Shown: positions 8,965-18,237, numbered from the stretch's first letter. The stretch is DNA of 47,631 nt from Nocardioides sp. (GCA_025964985.1 JAOPXU010000347.1:1-47631), one strand, 5' to 3'. The notes: generated by a model not told the origin, from the letters alone. A program made the numbers and translations.

Positions 8965-9954
8965 TCAGGGGGCGGCGGCGCGCAGCTTGTCGAGCAGCGG
9001 CCCGGCCGCCTCGTCGAGGAACTGCTGCTGCAGCCGGTCGCCGACCTGGACCAGCGCGACGTCGGTGAACCCGGCCTCCCAGAACGCCGACGCGGCGTCG
9101 ACGATCTTGTCGAGGTCGGGGCCGCACGGGATCTGGTCGGCGACGTCGTCGGGTCGCACGAACTGCGACGCGCCCGCGAAGCCGGCCGGGGTCGGGAGGT
9201 CGGCGTTGACCTTCCAGCCGCCGGCGAACCAGCGGAACTGCTCGTGGGCGAGCGTCGTGGCCTCCTCGGCGTCCGGGCCCCAGCAGATGGGGATCTGGCC
9301 GACCGCGCGCGCACCGTCGCCGATCGTGGCCGTGCCGTCGGTCGCGTTCCAGGCCTCGACCAGGTCGGCGCGCGGCTCGACGGCGACGAGGTGGTCGGCC
9401 AGCGGGCCGAACGTCGAGATGGACCGCTCGCCCGAGACGGCGACGCCCAGCGGGACGGGCTGGTCGGGCAGGTCCCAGATGCGGGCGGACTCGACGTCGA
9501 ACCACTCGCCGCGGTAGTCGACCAGCTCGCCGGTGTGCAGCGCCCGGATGATCTCGATGGCCTCGACCAGCATCGCCTGCCGGGCGCCGACCGAGGGCCA
9601 GCGCTGGCCGACGACGTGCTCGTTGAGGTTCTCCCCGCTGCCCAGCCCGAGGGTGAAGCGGCCGTCGGAGAGCAGCTGCATCGTCGCTGCCTTCTGGGCC
9701 ACGACGGCCGGGTGGTAGCGCAGGGTCGGGCAGGTCACGTAGGTCATCAGGTCGACCCGCTCGGTCACCTGTGCGACGGCACCCAGCACCGTCCAGGCGT
9801 ACGGCGCGTGGCCCTGCTCGGCCAGCCAGGGCGAGTAGTGGTCGCTGGAGACCTCGAAGTCGAAGCCGACCTGCTCGGCCTGCTGGGCGTAGGAGACGAG
9901 CTGCTTGGGCCCGCTCTGCTCGGTCATCAGCGTGTAGCCGAAACGGGTGCTCAT
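8965..9954 (-). CDS. LLM-class (probably F420-dependent) oxidoreductase
   Basis: RFGYTLMTEQSGPKQLVSYAQQAEQVGFDFEVSSDHYSPW...GLGSGENLNEHVVG. Confidence 0.85.
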   Translation of the reverse strand: MSTRFGYTLMTEQSGPKQLVSYAQQAEQVGFDFEVSSDHYSPWLAEQGHAPYAWTVLGAVAQVTERVDLMTYVTCPTLRYHPAVVAQKAATMQLLSDGRFTLGLGSGENLNEHVVGQRWPSVGARQAMLVEAIEIIRALHTGELVDYRGEWFDVESARIWDLPDQPVPLGVAVSGERSISTFGPLADHLVAVEPRADLVEAWNATDGTATIGDGARAVGQIPICWGPDAEEATTLAHEQFRWFAGGWKVNADLPTPAGFAGASQFVRPDDVADQIPCGPDLDKIVDAASAFWEAGFTDVALVQVGDRLQQQFLDEAAGPLLDKLRAAAP

Positions 9955-10052
9955 CCCTCGACGCTCGCAGCGGCCCCCGCGACCGACATCACCCCTCGGC
10001 ATGAGTGCATCCGGGTCACGCCCCCGCGGCCCGTCTGCCAGGGTTGACCCCC

Positions 10053-10754
10053 GTGAGAAGTGCAGGACCGGGCGGAGCGCGCCCGTTGCGGGTGGCGATC
10101 CTCAACGACTACGAGATCGTCGTCGCCGGCATCGCCGCCGTGCTCGAGCCGTACGCCGACAGGGTGTCGGTCGTCGAGACCACGGCCGGTCTGCCCGTGG
10201 TCAGCGACGTCGACGTCGTCCTCTACGACACCTTCGCCCAGCGCCAGGTCGACGCGATGCCGATCGACGACCTCGTGCCCGACGACGCCCGGCTCGTGGT
10301 CTTCAGCTGGAACGGCGACGCGGCGCTGGTGGCTGCCTCGCTGGCCGCCGGCGCCTCGGGCTACGTGTCCAAGTCCAGCAGCGCGCAGGAGCTGGTCGAG
10401 GCCCTCGAGCGGGTGCGGGCCGGCGAGCGGGTGGTTCCCGACGACCTGCTCGTGGCCGAGGGGGACGTCGTACCGGCCGACCCCGACCACGGGGCCGACC
10501 ACGACCAGGAGCTGGGCCGGTGGCCGGGCGACGAGTTCGGGCTGAGTGCGCGCGAGTCGGAGGTGCTGGCCCTGATCTGCCGAGGGCTGAGCAACGAGGA
10601 GATCACCGCGCAGGCGTTCATCGGCATCAACACCGTCAAGACCCACATCCGCACGCTCTACCGCAAGATCGGGGTGGCCCGGCGCACGCAGGCGGTGCTG
10701 TGGGGCCACGCCCACGGGTTCGAGCCCGACCGCGGCCGGCGCGTCGAGGGCTGA
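10053..10754 (+). CDS. LuxR/NarL-type regulator with degenerate receiver
   Basis: RVAILNDYEIVVAGIAAVLEPYADRV...FGLSARESEVLALICRGLSNEEITAQAFIGINTVKTHIRTLYRKIGV. Confidence 0.9.
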   Translation: MRSAGPGGARPLRVAILNDYEIVVAGIAAVLEPYADRVSVVETTAGLPVVSDVDVVLYDTFAQRQVDAMPIDDLVPDDARLVVFSWNGDAALVAASLAAGASGYVSKSSSAQELVEALERVRAGERVVPDDLLVAEGDVVPADPDHGADHDQELGRWPGDEFGLSARESEVLALICRGLSNEEITAQAFIGINTVKTHIRTLYRKIGVARRTQAVLWGHAHGFEPDRGRRVEG

Positions 10755-10764
10755 GGACCGGCGC

Positions 10765-11208
10765 TCAGCGCACGGCGTCGAGGTGCTCCAGGGACTCCTG
10801 GAGGCTCTCGGCCACGAAGTCGCCGAGCTGGACCATCGAGGGCAGCGCGAAGCGCGCGGCGCCCAGCCGCGGGGTGAAGCGGGCCTCGTAGGTCACCTCG
10901 CTGCCGCCGGCCGGGGTCGCCCGGACGGTGAAGGTGTCGACCACCTCGAGGCCGGTGGCGTCGCCGCGCAGCTGCAGGCAGTGGCCCTCGACGTACTCGG
11001 TGACGACGTAGTCGACCTCGGTACGACGGCCGCGGAACTTGGCGACGTTGTGGTAGGTCGTGCCCACACCGCCGTCGCCGCTGAGGCGCTCGGTCGAGAC
11101 CGTTGGCGGGTCCCACTCCTCGGTGGTGGTGAAGTCGGCCAGGAACCGCCACACCGCCTGGGGCGACTGGTCGACGGTGATCGTGCGTTCCACGACGGGC
11201 ACGCGCAC
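10765..11208 (-). CDS. SRPBCC (START/Bet v1-like) family protein
   Basis: VERTITVDQSPQAVWRFLADFTTTEEWDPPT...VTYEARFTP. Confidence 0.8.
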   Translation of the reverse strand: MRVPVVERTITVDQSPQAVWRFLADFTTTEEWDPPTVSTERLSGDGGVGTTYHNVAKFRGRRTEVDYVVTEYVEGHCLQLRGDATGLEVVDTFTVRATPAGGSEVTYEARFTPRLGAARFALPSMVQLGDFVAESLQESLEHLDAVR

Positions 11209-11388
11209 AGCTCCTTCCGAGAGGGAGTTCCGGGTTCGGCTTGCCTTCCGACCATCGCCCCGCGGGCGCGACGGTGGCCGCACCCGCAGGGGTGGCGCAG
11301 GTCTGCCTAACCTCGGCGGTGGTCACTCGTTGGGGTGTCCGGGTGCCCAGGTGGGTGCCGGGCCCGTCGCTCTGAGAAGGGGGAGACC

Positions 11389-11787
11389 ATGTCCTACGGC
11401 GTCATGGCGTCGAAGAACGGCCAGCTGCTCGTCGAGACCCGACGGGTCGGCGACGGCGGTCGCACCGAGGCCGCTCTCGCGCGCTTCGCCGAGCGGCGCG
11501 GCCGCAACTGGAGCGTGGGCCGGTTCACCCTGACCCGCCTGCACCTGTCCTACCTGCCGGGGGCGTCCTCGCGCGGCGCCCCGGCGCTCAACATCGACCT
11601 GGCCGACATCGAGGGCGTCGAGATCGGGGAGGGCCGGGTGACCAAGACCGTGGGGATCCGCACCGCCACGCACGTGATGCGGTTCCGCTGCACCGGCGCC
11701 CCGGCGTTCGCGCAGGCCGTGGCCGCTGCCGCCGAGGAGGGCCGGCGCGCCAAGCGCACGACACCGCGGGGTCCGACCGCCCGCTGA
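11389..11787 (+). CDS. hypothetical protein
   Basis: ATG start preceded by GAAGGGGGAGA; coherent 132-aa ORF MSYGVMASKNGQLLVETRRV. Confidence 0.65.
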   Translation: MSYGVMASKNGQLLVETRRVGDGGRTEAALARFAERRGRNWSVGRFTLTRLHLSYLPGASSRGAPALNIDLADIEGVEIGEGRVTKTVGIRTATHVMRFRCTGAPAFAQAVAAAAEEGRRAKRTTPRGPTAR

Positions 11788-11803
11788 GGTCGGCCCGTCG
11801 ACC

Positions 11804-12736
11804 TCAGGCCAGGCGGGCGACCAGGGCCCGGCCGAGGTCGCGCCCCGAGCGCCAGGCCGTCTCGACCTTGGACGTCGCCCCCCAGCCGTCGCCACACGCC
11901 CCCACCAGCCCGGTCGGGGTGTCCTCGAGCAGGTAGGGCTGGTCGCGCTCTCCCGCCGGACGGGCCACGCTCCAGCGGTGCAGGTAGGTCTCGACCGGCT
12001 CGGTCAGGCCGAGCAGGTCCCGCAGCGCCGCGGTCATCGGCGCGGCTGCGGCCTGCGGCTCGAGCAGGTGCGGGGCGGCGTACGCCGGCGTGGAGTGGGC
12101 GACCAGCACGGGCGCGCCGTCGCCGCGACGCCGTCCGTCGTCGGCCACCCAGGACAGCACGTCGTGGTCGTTGACGAAGGCGCCGTCGAGGTCCCACGAG
12201 CGCTCCGGCCACCGGGCCGAGAGCGCCAGGACCGGCTCGAACTCGCGGTCGAGGCGGCGTCGTACGGCGTCGTGGGACGGGCCCTCGGGCAGCAGGCGGA
12301 CGGCCTGCGGGTCGGGCATCGCCAGCACGACCGCGGGCGCCTCGGGCAGGGCCTTGAGGTGGGTGCCGAGCTCGACGTCGAGGTCGGTCGCGAGGTCCTC
12401 GACCAGCGAGCGCAGCCCGCCGGCCGATCCCCAGCGCACCGGCCCGCTCTTGGTCTGCGGCTCGGCGTCCGGCGACAGCACGGAGAGCGTGTCGGTCCAC
12501 TGCCGGGCCAGCCCGCGGGTCTCCCAGTCGGCGACGACGGCTGCGAAGCCGTCGTCCTCGACCGTGAAGTACGACGCCCCGAGGTCGACGTAGCGTCCGT
12601 CGAGGCGACGCGACGACATCCGCCCGCCGACGCGGCGGCCGCGGTCGACGAGCCGCACCGCGACGCCTGCTGCCGCCAGCTCGCGCGCACAGGTCACGCC
12701 GGACAACCCCGCACCCACCACGACCACCGGTTCCAT
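11804..12736 (-). CDS. NAD(P)/FAD-dependent oxidoreductase (renalase/amine-oxidase-like)
   Basis: VVVVGAGLSGVTCARELAAAGVAVRLVDRGRRVGGRMSSRR dinucleotide-binding motif. Confidence 0.85.
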   Translation of the reverse strand: MEPVVVVGAGLSGVTCARELAAAGVAVRLVDRGRRVGGRMSSRRLDGRYVDLGASYFTVEDDGFAAVVADWETRGLARQWTDTLSVLSPDAEPQTKSGPVRWGSAGGLRSLVEDLATDLDVELGTHLKALPEAPAVVLAMPDPQAVRLLPEGPSHDAVRRRLDREFEPVLALSARWPERSWDLDGAFVNDHDVLSWVADDGRRRGDGAPVLVAHSTPAYAAPHLLEPQAAAAPMTAALRDLLGLTEPVETYLHRWSVARPAGERDQPYLLEDTPTGLVGACGDGWGATSKVETAWRSGRDLGRALVARLA

Positions 12737-12793
12737 GGCGCGATCCTGTCAGCCGGCGGGCCACCATCGGGGTGACCGGCCGCGCTGGCGGCG

Positions 12794-13861
12794 TCAGGCG
12801 GCGCGGCGGACCGGGCCGAGCCAGGCCTCGAAGCCGTCGGTGGTGCGCGACCAGGCTTCCGCAGCGGCCTCGTCGGGACGCAGCAGCAGGTCGTCGAAGG
12901 CGTCCTGGAGGTGGGCGGGCGGGTGCCCGACGCCGTGCAGGACGATCCGGGTGTGGCGGGCCTGGCGGCCCCACGGCCGGGAGCGGCCGACGCTGAGCTG
13001 GCCGCCGGCGCCGTCCCAGGCCAGGACATCGTCCGGTCGCGTCGGCAGCCAGAAGCAGCCGCGCGAGCGGTGCCGGCCACCGCCGAGCCGACCGAGGGAC
13101 TCGAGCAGCCGCGCCGGGTGGAAGGCCCGGTCGGAGCGCAGGTCGACGCGCCACGAGCACGGCGGGACGGGCGGCAGGTGGTGGGTGCGCGCGGGGTCGG
13201 TCCAGGCGCGGGTGCGGGCGTGGTCGTGCAGGCCGGCCAGGAGCCGCGCGCCGTCGAGCTGCGCGGTCGTGGCGGCGAGCAGGGCGTCGGGTCGGGCCAG
13301 GTCGACGAGCAGGGACAGGCCGCTCGCCTCGACGTGGCCGTGGACGGCGAGCGCGTCGGCGCCCTCGACGAGCGCGCACGCGACCTCGCCGACGCCACGC
13401 ACGTCCTCCTCGCTGGTCTGCAGCCCGCGCTCGACCAGCAGGTCGTCGCCGACGAGGTCCTCGACGAGGGTGGGGCCCGCGACCGCGGCGACGACCGCCG
13501 CGATCCGGAGGCGACGGCTCAGGCGGGTGTCGCCCTCGACGGCCGCGCACACCTGCTGGGCCGCGGCGCCGACGGGCAGGTGGGCCACGATGCTCGCCCA
13601 GCGCCCCTCGGCCGCGAGCCGGTCGAGGGTCGGGAGGACGTCCTCGCGGACGGCGCAGCCGACGCAGGCGTGCTCGAGGTCGATCTCCTCACGCTCGAGG
13701 ACGCCGGTGACGTCGCTGACCGTGCGCTGCAGCACGGCCCGCTCGACGTCGATGTGGTGACGGACCGCGACGGCGGTCGGCAGGTCGAACTGGAGCGAGA
13801 CCATGGTGGTGGCGAGGGCGTCGGGGTCGACACCGGTGAGCAGGACGACAGGGGTCCGCAC
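12794..13861 (-). CDS. COG0523/CobW-like protein resembling the mycobacterial ribosome-hibernation-recruiting factor MRF
   Basis: VRTPVVLLTGVDPDALATTMVSLQF...EHACVGCAVREDVLPTLDRL; canonical GxxGxGKT P-loop not visible; Zur-box-like palindrome immediately upstream. Confidence 0.65.
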   Translation of the reverse strand: MRTPVVLLTGVDPDALATTMVSLQFDLPTAVAVRHHIDVERAVLQRTVSDVTGVLEREEIDLEHACVGCAVREDVLPTLDRLAAEGRWASIVAHLPVGAAAQQVCAAVEGDTRLSRRLRIAAVVAAVAGPTLVEDLVGDDLLVERGLQTSEEDVRGVGEVACALVEGADALAVHGHVEASGLSLLVDLARPDALLAATTAQLDGARLLAGLHDHARTRAWTDPARTHHLPPVPPCSWRVDLRSDRAFHPARLLESLGRLGGGRHRSRGCFWLPTRPDDVLAWDGAGGQLSVGRSRPWGRQARHTRIVLHGVGHPPAHLQDAFDDLLLRPDEAAAEAWSRTTDGFEAWLGPVRRAA

Positions 13862-13886
13862 GGACACCTCCTGGGACGAGACCAAT

Positions 13887-13901
13887 TGAGAATGGTTCTC
13901 A
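13887..13901. promoter_or_regulatory. Zur-box-like palindrome upstream of MRF-like gene
   Basis: TGAGAATGGTTCTCA (6-bp arms, 3-bp centre), 25 bp upstream of the inferred GTG start; resembles the actinobacterial Zur consensus TGAAAATGATTTTCA. Confidence 0.75.
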
Positions 13902-14309
13902 TCTTTGCACGAGGGCGACGACCGCCGCCACCGCGCTCACCACCGCGAACGCGCACCGCACCCAGTCGACCAGCAGCAGCGTGCGGCGCAGGACGTCGGA
14001 CTCGGCGCGCAGGCGGCCGTGGATCGGCGCCGCGAACCCCGCCGTCGTCGCCAGCGCGCCCGCCGCCGCCGCGAGCGCCACCCAGCCGAGCACGCCCGGC
14101 CCGTCGGCGACCAGCACTCCCCCGGTGCCGACGAGTCCGGCGTACAGGAGGGCGACGAGGGGGACGATGCGCCGCGAGTGACGGCCGTGCGCGCCGTCCC
14201 AGGCGCTGCGCTCGACCTCGACCAGCGCGGGGTACACGAGCACGGTCACGGTGAGCTGGAAGCCCGCGTGGGCGGCGGCGACGAGCGCGAACGCGACGAG
14301 GGGGCTCAT
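13899..14309 (-). CDS. small multi-pass membrane protein, unknown function
   Basis: MSPLVAFALVAAAHAGFQLTVTVLVYPALVEV..., several hydrophobic helices. Confidence 0.65.
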   Translation of the reverse strand: MSPLVAFALVAAAHAGFQLTVTVLVYPALVEVERSAWDGAHGRHSRRIVPLVALLYAGLVGTGGVLVADGPGVLGWVALAAAAGALATTAGFAAPIHGRLRAESDVLRRTLLLVDWVRCAFAVVSAVAAVVALVQR

Positions 14310-15547
14310 GCCAGGGCGTCGATCACGGCGGCGGCGGCGCGGCGCCCGCTGACCAGCGCGCCCTGGATCGAGCCGGTGTCGCGGTGGTCGCCGCAGACGT
14401 AGAGACCGCCGCCGAGGCCGACCGGTCGGCGCGAGGAGTACGGCGCCGGCTGGGCGGGCAGCGCCCGCGGCACCTCGTGGCGGGCCACGACCTCCCACGA
14501 CGTCGGGTCGAGGCCGAGCAGGTCGGCGGCGTGCCGGCGCGCGCTCGCCTCGGAGGTGTCGCGGCCAGGCCCGAGCAGGGCCGAGGCCTCGACCAGGTGG
14601 CGGCCGAAGGGTGCGTAGCTCGGCGCGGCCTCCGACATCACCGCGCAGTTGACCAGCGGTCCGCCCGGACGGGTGCGGCCGTCGACGTGCAGCAGCCGCC
14701 CGCGCGGCGGCACGTCCTCGGCCGACCACCACGTCGTCACGACGCCCTTGGCCGGCGGGGCGTCGACCCCGGTGAGCGTGGTGGCCGCGACGCCGTCGGC
14801 GGCGACCACGACGGCACGCGCCGACAGGGTCTCCCCCGCCGCGTGCACCGACCGGCCCGCCACCGACTCGACCGGCGTCTCGAGCCGCACCGGCCGCGAC
14901 AACCGTGCGGCCAGCTGCTCCGGCAGCGCCTGCATCCCTCCATCCGGCACCCCCGGCACCCCGGTCACGAACATCCAGACCAGCAGCAGCGCGTAGTCGT
15001 CAGCGGTCGAGCCGTCGTCCTCGAGCAGCACGCCCGCCAGGAACCGGTCCAGCACCCGGCGCAGCAGGCCGTCGACCCCGGCGCGGTCGAGCGCCTCGAG
15101 ACGCGTGCGGTCCGGGCGCGCCTGCAGCACCGCCTCCAGCGGGCGACCGGGCCGCGGCACCGCCAGCGGACGCAGCCAGGAGGCCACCGCGGCCAGCTCG
15201 CGCGGACGTCGTACGCCGGCCGCGAGGCTCGACGGGACCAGCCCGGGCTCGCGCAGCGGGTGCCCCAGCCGGACCCGGCCGTCGTCGGTCGCCGCGACCA
15301 CCCCGGCCGCGAACGACTGCATGCCGAGCGCGTCGACGTCGACCACCCGTCGTACCTCGGGATAGGCGGGGTTGAGCAGCTGGAAGCCCCGGTCGACCTT
15401 GAACCCGTCGACCACGTCGGTGCGGATCCGCCCACCCACGGCGTCGGCCGCCTCCACGACGACCACCTCGAGCCCGGCGTCCTCCAGGGCGAGCGCGCAC
15501 CCCAGCCCGGCCAGACCGGCCCCGACCACCACCACGTCCGCGTCCAC
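14306..15547 (-). CDS. FAD-dependent amine oxidase/phytoene-desaturase-like oxidoreductase
   Basis: VVVVGAGLAGLGCALALEDAGLEVVVVEAADAVGGRIRTD; C-terminal YVCGDHRDTGSIQGALVSGRRAA; 4-bp overlap with next gene. Confidence 0.88.
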   Translation of the reverse strand: MDADVVVVGAGLAGLGCALALEDAGLEVVVVEAADAVGGRIRTDVVDGFKVDRGFQLLNPAYPEVRRVVDVDALGMQSFAAGVVAATDDGRVRLGHPLREPGLVPSSLAAGVRRPRELAAVASWLRPLAVPRPGRPLEAVLQARPDRTRLEALDRAGVDGLLRRVLDRFLAGVLLEDDGSTADDYALLLVWMFVTGVPGVPDGGMQALPEQLAARLSRPVRLETPVESVAGRSVHAAGETLSARAVVVAADGVAATTLTGVDAPPAKGVVTTWWSAEDVPPRGRLLHVDGRTRPGGPLVNCAVMSEAAPSYAPFGRHLVEASALLGPGRDTSEASARRHAADLLGLDPTSWEVVARHEVPRALPAQPAPYSSRRPVGLGGGLYVCGDHRDTGSIQGALVSGRRAAAAVIDALA

Positions 15548-15606
15548 GCCCGCACCCTCTCAGTCGCCGCGCCGCCCGAGGGTCACCCGGGTGGCGCGGC
15601 GCCACC

Positions 15607-15650
15607 CCACGTTGGTCGAGGAGCTCGCGCTGGCGAGCGTCACGAGACCA
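15607..15650. repeat. solitary left half (arm) of composite palindromic repeat
   Basis: CACGTTGGTCGAGGAGCTCGCGCTGGCGAGCGTCACGAGACCA. Confidence 0.8.
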
Positions 15651-15663
15651 CTCGACCTGAGCA

Positions 15664-15793
15664 CACGTTGGTCGAGGAGCTCGCGCTGGCGAGCGTCACG
15701 AGACCGATCTCCGCAAGGTCCGTGCGTACTCGACCAAGACCCTGCGGTCGATGGGTCTCGTGACGGTTCCTAGCGGAACCTCCTCGACCAACG
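15664..15793. repeat. composite palindromic repeat element, copy 3
   Basis: Left arm stem GCTCGC/GCGAGC, right arm stem GGTTCC/GGAACC; inner CCGCAAGGTC...GACCCTGCGG. Confidence 0.88.
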
Positions 15794-15803
15794 TTCGGTG
15801 AGC

Positions 15804-15937
15804 ACACGTCGGTCGAGGAGCTCGCGCTGGCGAGCGTCACGAGACCAACCACCGCAAGGTCTGTGCGGACCTGATCGTGAACCCTGCGGCCGGATGGTCT
15901 CGTGACGCTCCCTAGCGGGAGCTCCTCGACCGACGTG
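15804..15937. repeat. composite palindromic repeat element, copy 4
   Basis: Left arm stem GCTCGC/GCGAGC, right arm stem GCTCCC/GGGAGC; inner CCGCAAGGTC...ACCCTGCGG. Confidence 0.88.
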
Positions 15938-15961
15938 GGGTGGAGTCGAGCGGCCGGCTCT

Positions 15962-16390
15962 TCAGGACGAGGCGAGGAGCTTCTGGCACTCGGGGCAGGT
16001 GCCGAAGAGCTCGACGGTGTGGCTGACGTCGGCGTAGCCGTGCTGGTCGGCCTGGGCGGCGGCCCAGCGCTCGACGGCGGGGCCGGCGATCTCGACGGTG
16101 CGGCCGCAGTGGCGGCAGACGAGGTGGTGGTGGTGGCTCTGGCTGCAGCGGCGGTAGACGGCCTCGCCGCCGTCGGTCTTGACGGTGTCGACCTCACCGA
16201 GGTCGACGAGGGACTGCAGGGTGCGGTAGACGGTGGCCAGGCCGACGGACTCGCCGTCACGGCGCAGGTCCTCGTGGATCTCCTGGGCGGTGCGGAAGTC
16301 GTCGCTGGAGGTCATCGCGGCCTCGACGGCGCGCTTCTGACGCGTGGAACGGGTGCCGGACGCGGAGCGGGCGACGCTCTGGTCGTTCAC
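15962..16390 (-). CDS. zur: Fur-family transcriptional repressor, probable zinc uptake regulator Zur
   Basis: TRQKRAVEAAM..TAQEIHEDLRRDGESVGLATVYRTLQSL; HHHHLVCRHCGRT and CPEC zinc motifs; adjacent to Zn-transport genes. Confidence 0.88.
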   Translation of the reverse strand: MNDQSVARSASGTRSTRQKRAVEAAMTSSDDFRTAQEIHEDLRRDGESVGLATVYRTLQSLVDLGEVDTVKTDGGEAVYRRCSQSHHHHLVCRHCGRTVEIAGPAVERWAAAQADQHGYADVSHTVELFGTCPECQKLLASS

Positions 16391-16487
16391 GGATGGGTCC
16401 TCCGGGGTCGACGGAGGGACCACGGTACCGGGGCGCTGGCCGGCACCCGTCGTCCACAGCCGCGCGCCGGACACGGTGCGCTGCTAT

Positions 16488-16502
16488 CGATAATGGTGTT
16501 CA
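16488..16502. promoter_or_regulatory. weak candidate Zur-box overlapping the permease start
   Basis: CGATAATGGTGTTCA, 11/15 identical to TGAGAATGGTTCTCA upstream of the MRF-like gene. Confidence 0.4.
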
Positions 16503-17500
16503 CTACCGACGTGAGCACTCCGTCCCGGACCGACGCACCCGCCGTCGGACGCCGCCCGGTCGGCCAGGTCGAGCTGGTGGCCCTGGGCATCCTGGCGGTC
16601 CTCCTCGCCGGCCAGTGGCTGGTGCCGCTGCTCGACCACCCGTCGCTGTCGACGTGGAGCACGATCTTCGTCGCGATCGTCATCCAGTCGACGCCGTTCC
16701 TCATCGTCGGCGTGATCCTGTCGGCGGTCATCTCGGCGCTGCTCTCGGAGAAGGTGCTGCGCAAGGTCGTGCCGCGCAACCCGGCCCTCGGCGTCCCGGT
16801 CGCCGGCGTCGCCGGGATCGGGCTGCCCGGCTGCGAGTGCGCGGCCGTGCCGATCGCCGGGAGCCTGATCCGGCGCGGGATCGCCCCGGCGGTCGCGCTG
16901 ACGTTCCTGCTGGCGGCGCCGGCGATCAACCCGGCCGTCATGGTCTCGACCGCCGTGGCCTTCCCCGGCCAGCCGAGCATGGTGGTCGCGCGGTTCACCG
17001 CGTCGCTGCTCACCGCCGTGCTGGTCGGCTGGTGGGTGCTCTCGCGCGGCGCCCGACTGCCGATCACCAAGCGCCTGGAGGCGTTCGGGCCCGACATGAG
17101 CAGGCGCGAGAAGTTCGTGGAGACCGTGCGCCACGACTTCCTGCACGCCTCGGGCTTCCTGGTCATCGGCGCGATCCTCGCGGCCGGCATCAACACCTTC
17201 GTGCCGCGCGAGATCGTCGACACCGTCGCCGGGCAGGCCGTCCTCGGCGTGCTCACCCTGGCGCTCTTCGCCTTCCTGGTGGCGCTGTGCTCGGAGTCCG
17301 ACGCCTTCGTCGCCGCGAGCTTCACCGCCTTCTCCGACACCGCCAAGCTCGTCTTCCTCGTCGTGGGACCCGCGATGGACGTCAAGCTCGCCTCGATGGA
17401 GGCCGGCACCTTCGGCGGGCCCTTCGCCCGGCAGTTCGTGCCGGTCGTGGTCATGACCGCGATCCTCTCGGCCGTCGGCGTCGGGTGGTGGCTGCTGTGA
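16493..17500 (+). CDS. permease (COG0701/DUF318, YcgR-like)
   Basis: Multi-pass membrane protein with GCECAAVPI and CSESDAF motifs; alternative GTG start at 16511. Confidence 0.85.
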   Translation: MVFTTDVSTPSRTDAPAVGRRPVGQVELVALGILAVLLAGQWLVPLLDHPSLSTWSTIFVAIVIQSTPFLIVGVILSAVISALLSEKVLRKVVPRNPALGVPVAGVAGIGLPGCECAAVPIAGSLIRRGIAPAVALTFLLAAPAINPAVMVSTAVAFPGQPSMVVARFTASLLTAVLVGWWVLSRGARLPITKRLEAFGPDMSRREKFVETVRHDFLHASGFLVIGAILAAGINTFVPREIVDTVAGQAVLGVLTLALFAFLVALCSESDAFVAASFTAFSDTAKLVFLVVGPAMDVKLASMEAGTFGGPFARQFVPVVVMTAILSAVGVGWWLL

Positions 17501-18228
17501 GGTCGCTGCGCATGACGCGCCCCACCCAGGGCCTGCTGATGGCGTTCCTCGGCGCCGTGCTGATCCGGCTGTCCCTGACCGACGCCTACCTGCGCTACGT
17601 CACCACGTGGATGAAGTGGCCGATCCTCGTCAGCGGCGTGCTGCTCATCGGCCTCGCCGTGGGGCTGGTGGTCTCCGAGCGCAGCCACGACGAGGAGCAC
17701 GACGACGGGGACGACGGGCACGGCCACGGCGGCATCCCTCTCGTCACCTGGCTGCTCGTCCTGCCCGGGCTCGTCACCTTCGTCATCAGCCCCCCACAGC
17801 TCGGGTCCTACCTGGCCGAACGGCGTTCGGGCGAGGCCCAGGCCGTGGCCGAGCCGGCCGTGCTCTCCGACCTCGGGTCCGGCGACGTCGTGCCGGTCGA
17901 GGTCACCGAGTTCATCTGGCGCGCCCAGGACGGCGGCGAGACCCTCGAGGACCAGCCGGTGCAGCTGACCGGTTTCGTGTCCTACGACAAGGACGGCGAC
18001 TGGTTCGTCACCCGGATGACCATCGGCTGCTGCGCGGCCGACGCCCTGGGCTACCAGGTGCGCGTCGACGCCGGCGAGGACGTCGAGCGGCCGCAGCGCG
18101 ACCAGTGGGTCACGGTGACCGGCACCTACGCGAGCGGCACCGGGACCGGCGCCGACCTGCGCAACCCGCCGGCGATCGCCGCCACCGCGGTCGACCTGAC
18201 GAACGCACCGACCCAGACCTACGAGTGA
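17497..18228 (+). CDS. TIGR03943-like (YcgQ-like) membrane protein
   Basis: Two N-terminal TM helices, His/Asp-rich loop SHDEEHDDGDDGHGHGG, C-terminal MTIGCCAADALGYQV; GTGA overlap with permease stop. Confidence 0.8.
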   Translation: MRSLRMTRPTQGLLMAFLGAVLIRLSLTDAYLRYVTTWMKWPILVSGVLLIGLAVGLVVSERSHDEEHDDGDDGHGHGGIPLVTWLLVLPGLVTFVISPPQLGSYLAERRSGEAQAVAEPAVLSDLGSGDVVPVEVTEFIWRAQDGGETLEDQPVQLTGFVSYDKDGDWFVTRMTIGCCAADALGYQVRVDAGEDVERPQRDQWVTVTGTYASGTGTGADLRNPPAIAATAVDLTNAPTQTYE

Positions 18229-18237
18229 CCCCGCTAG

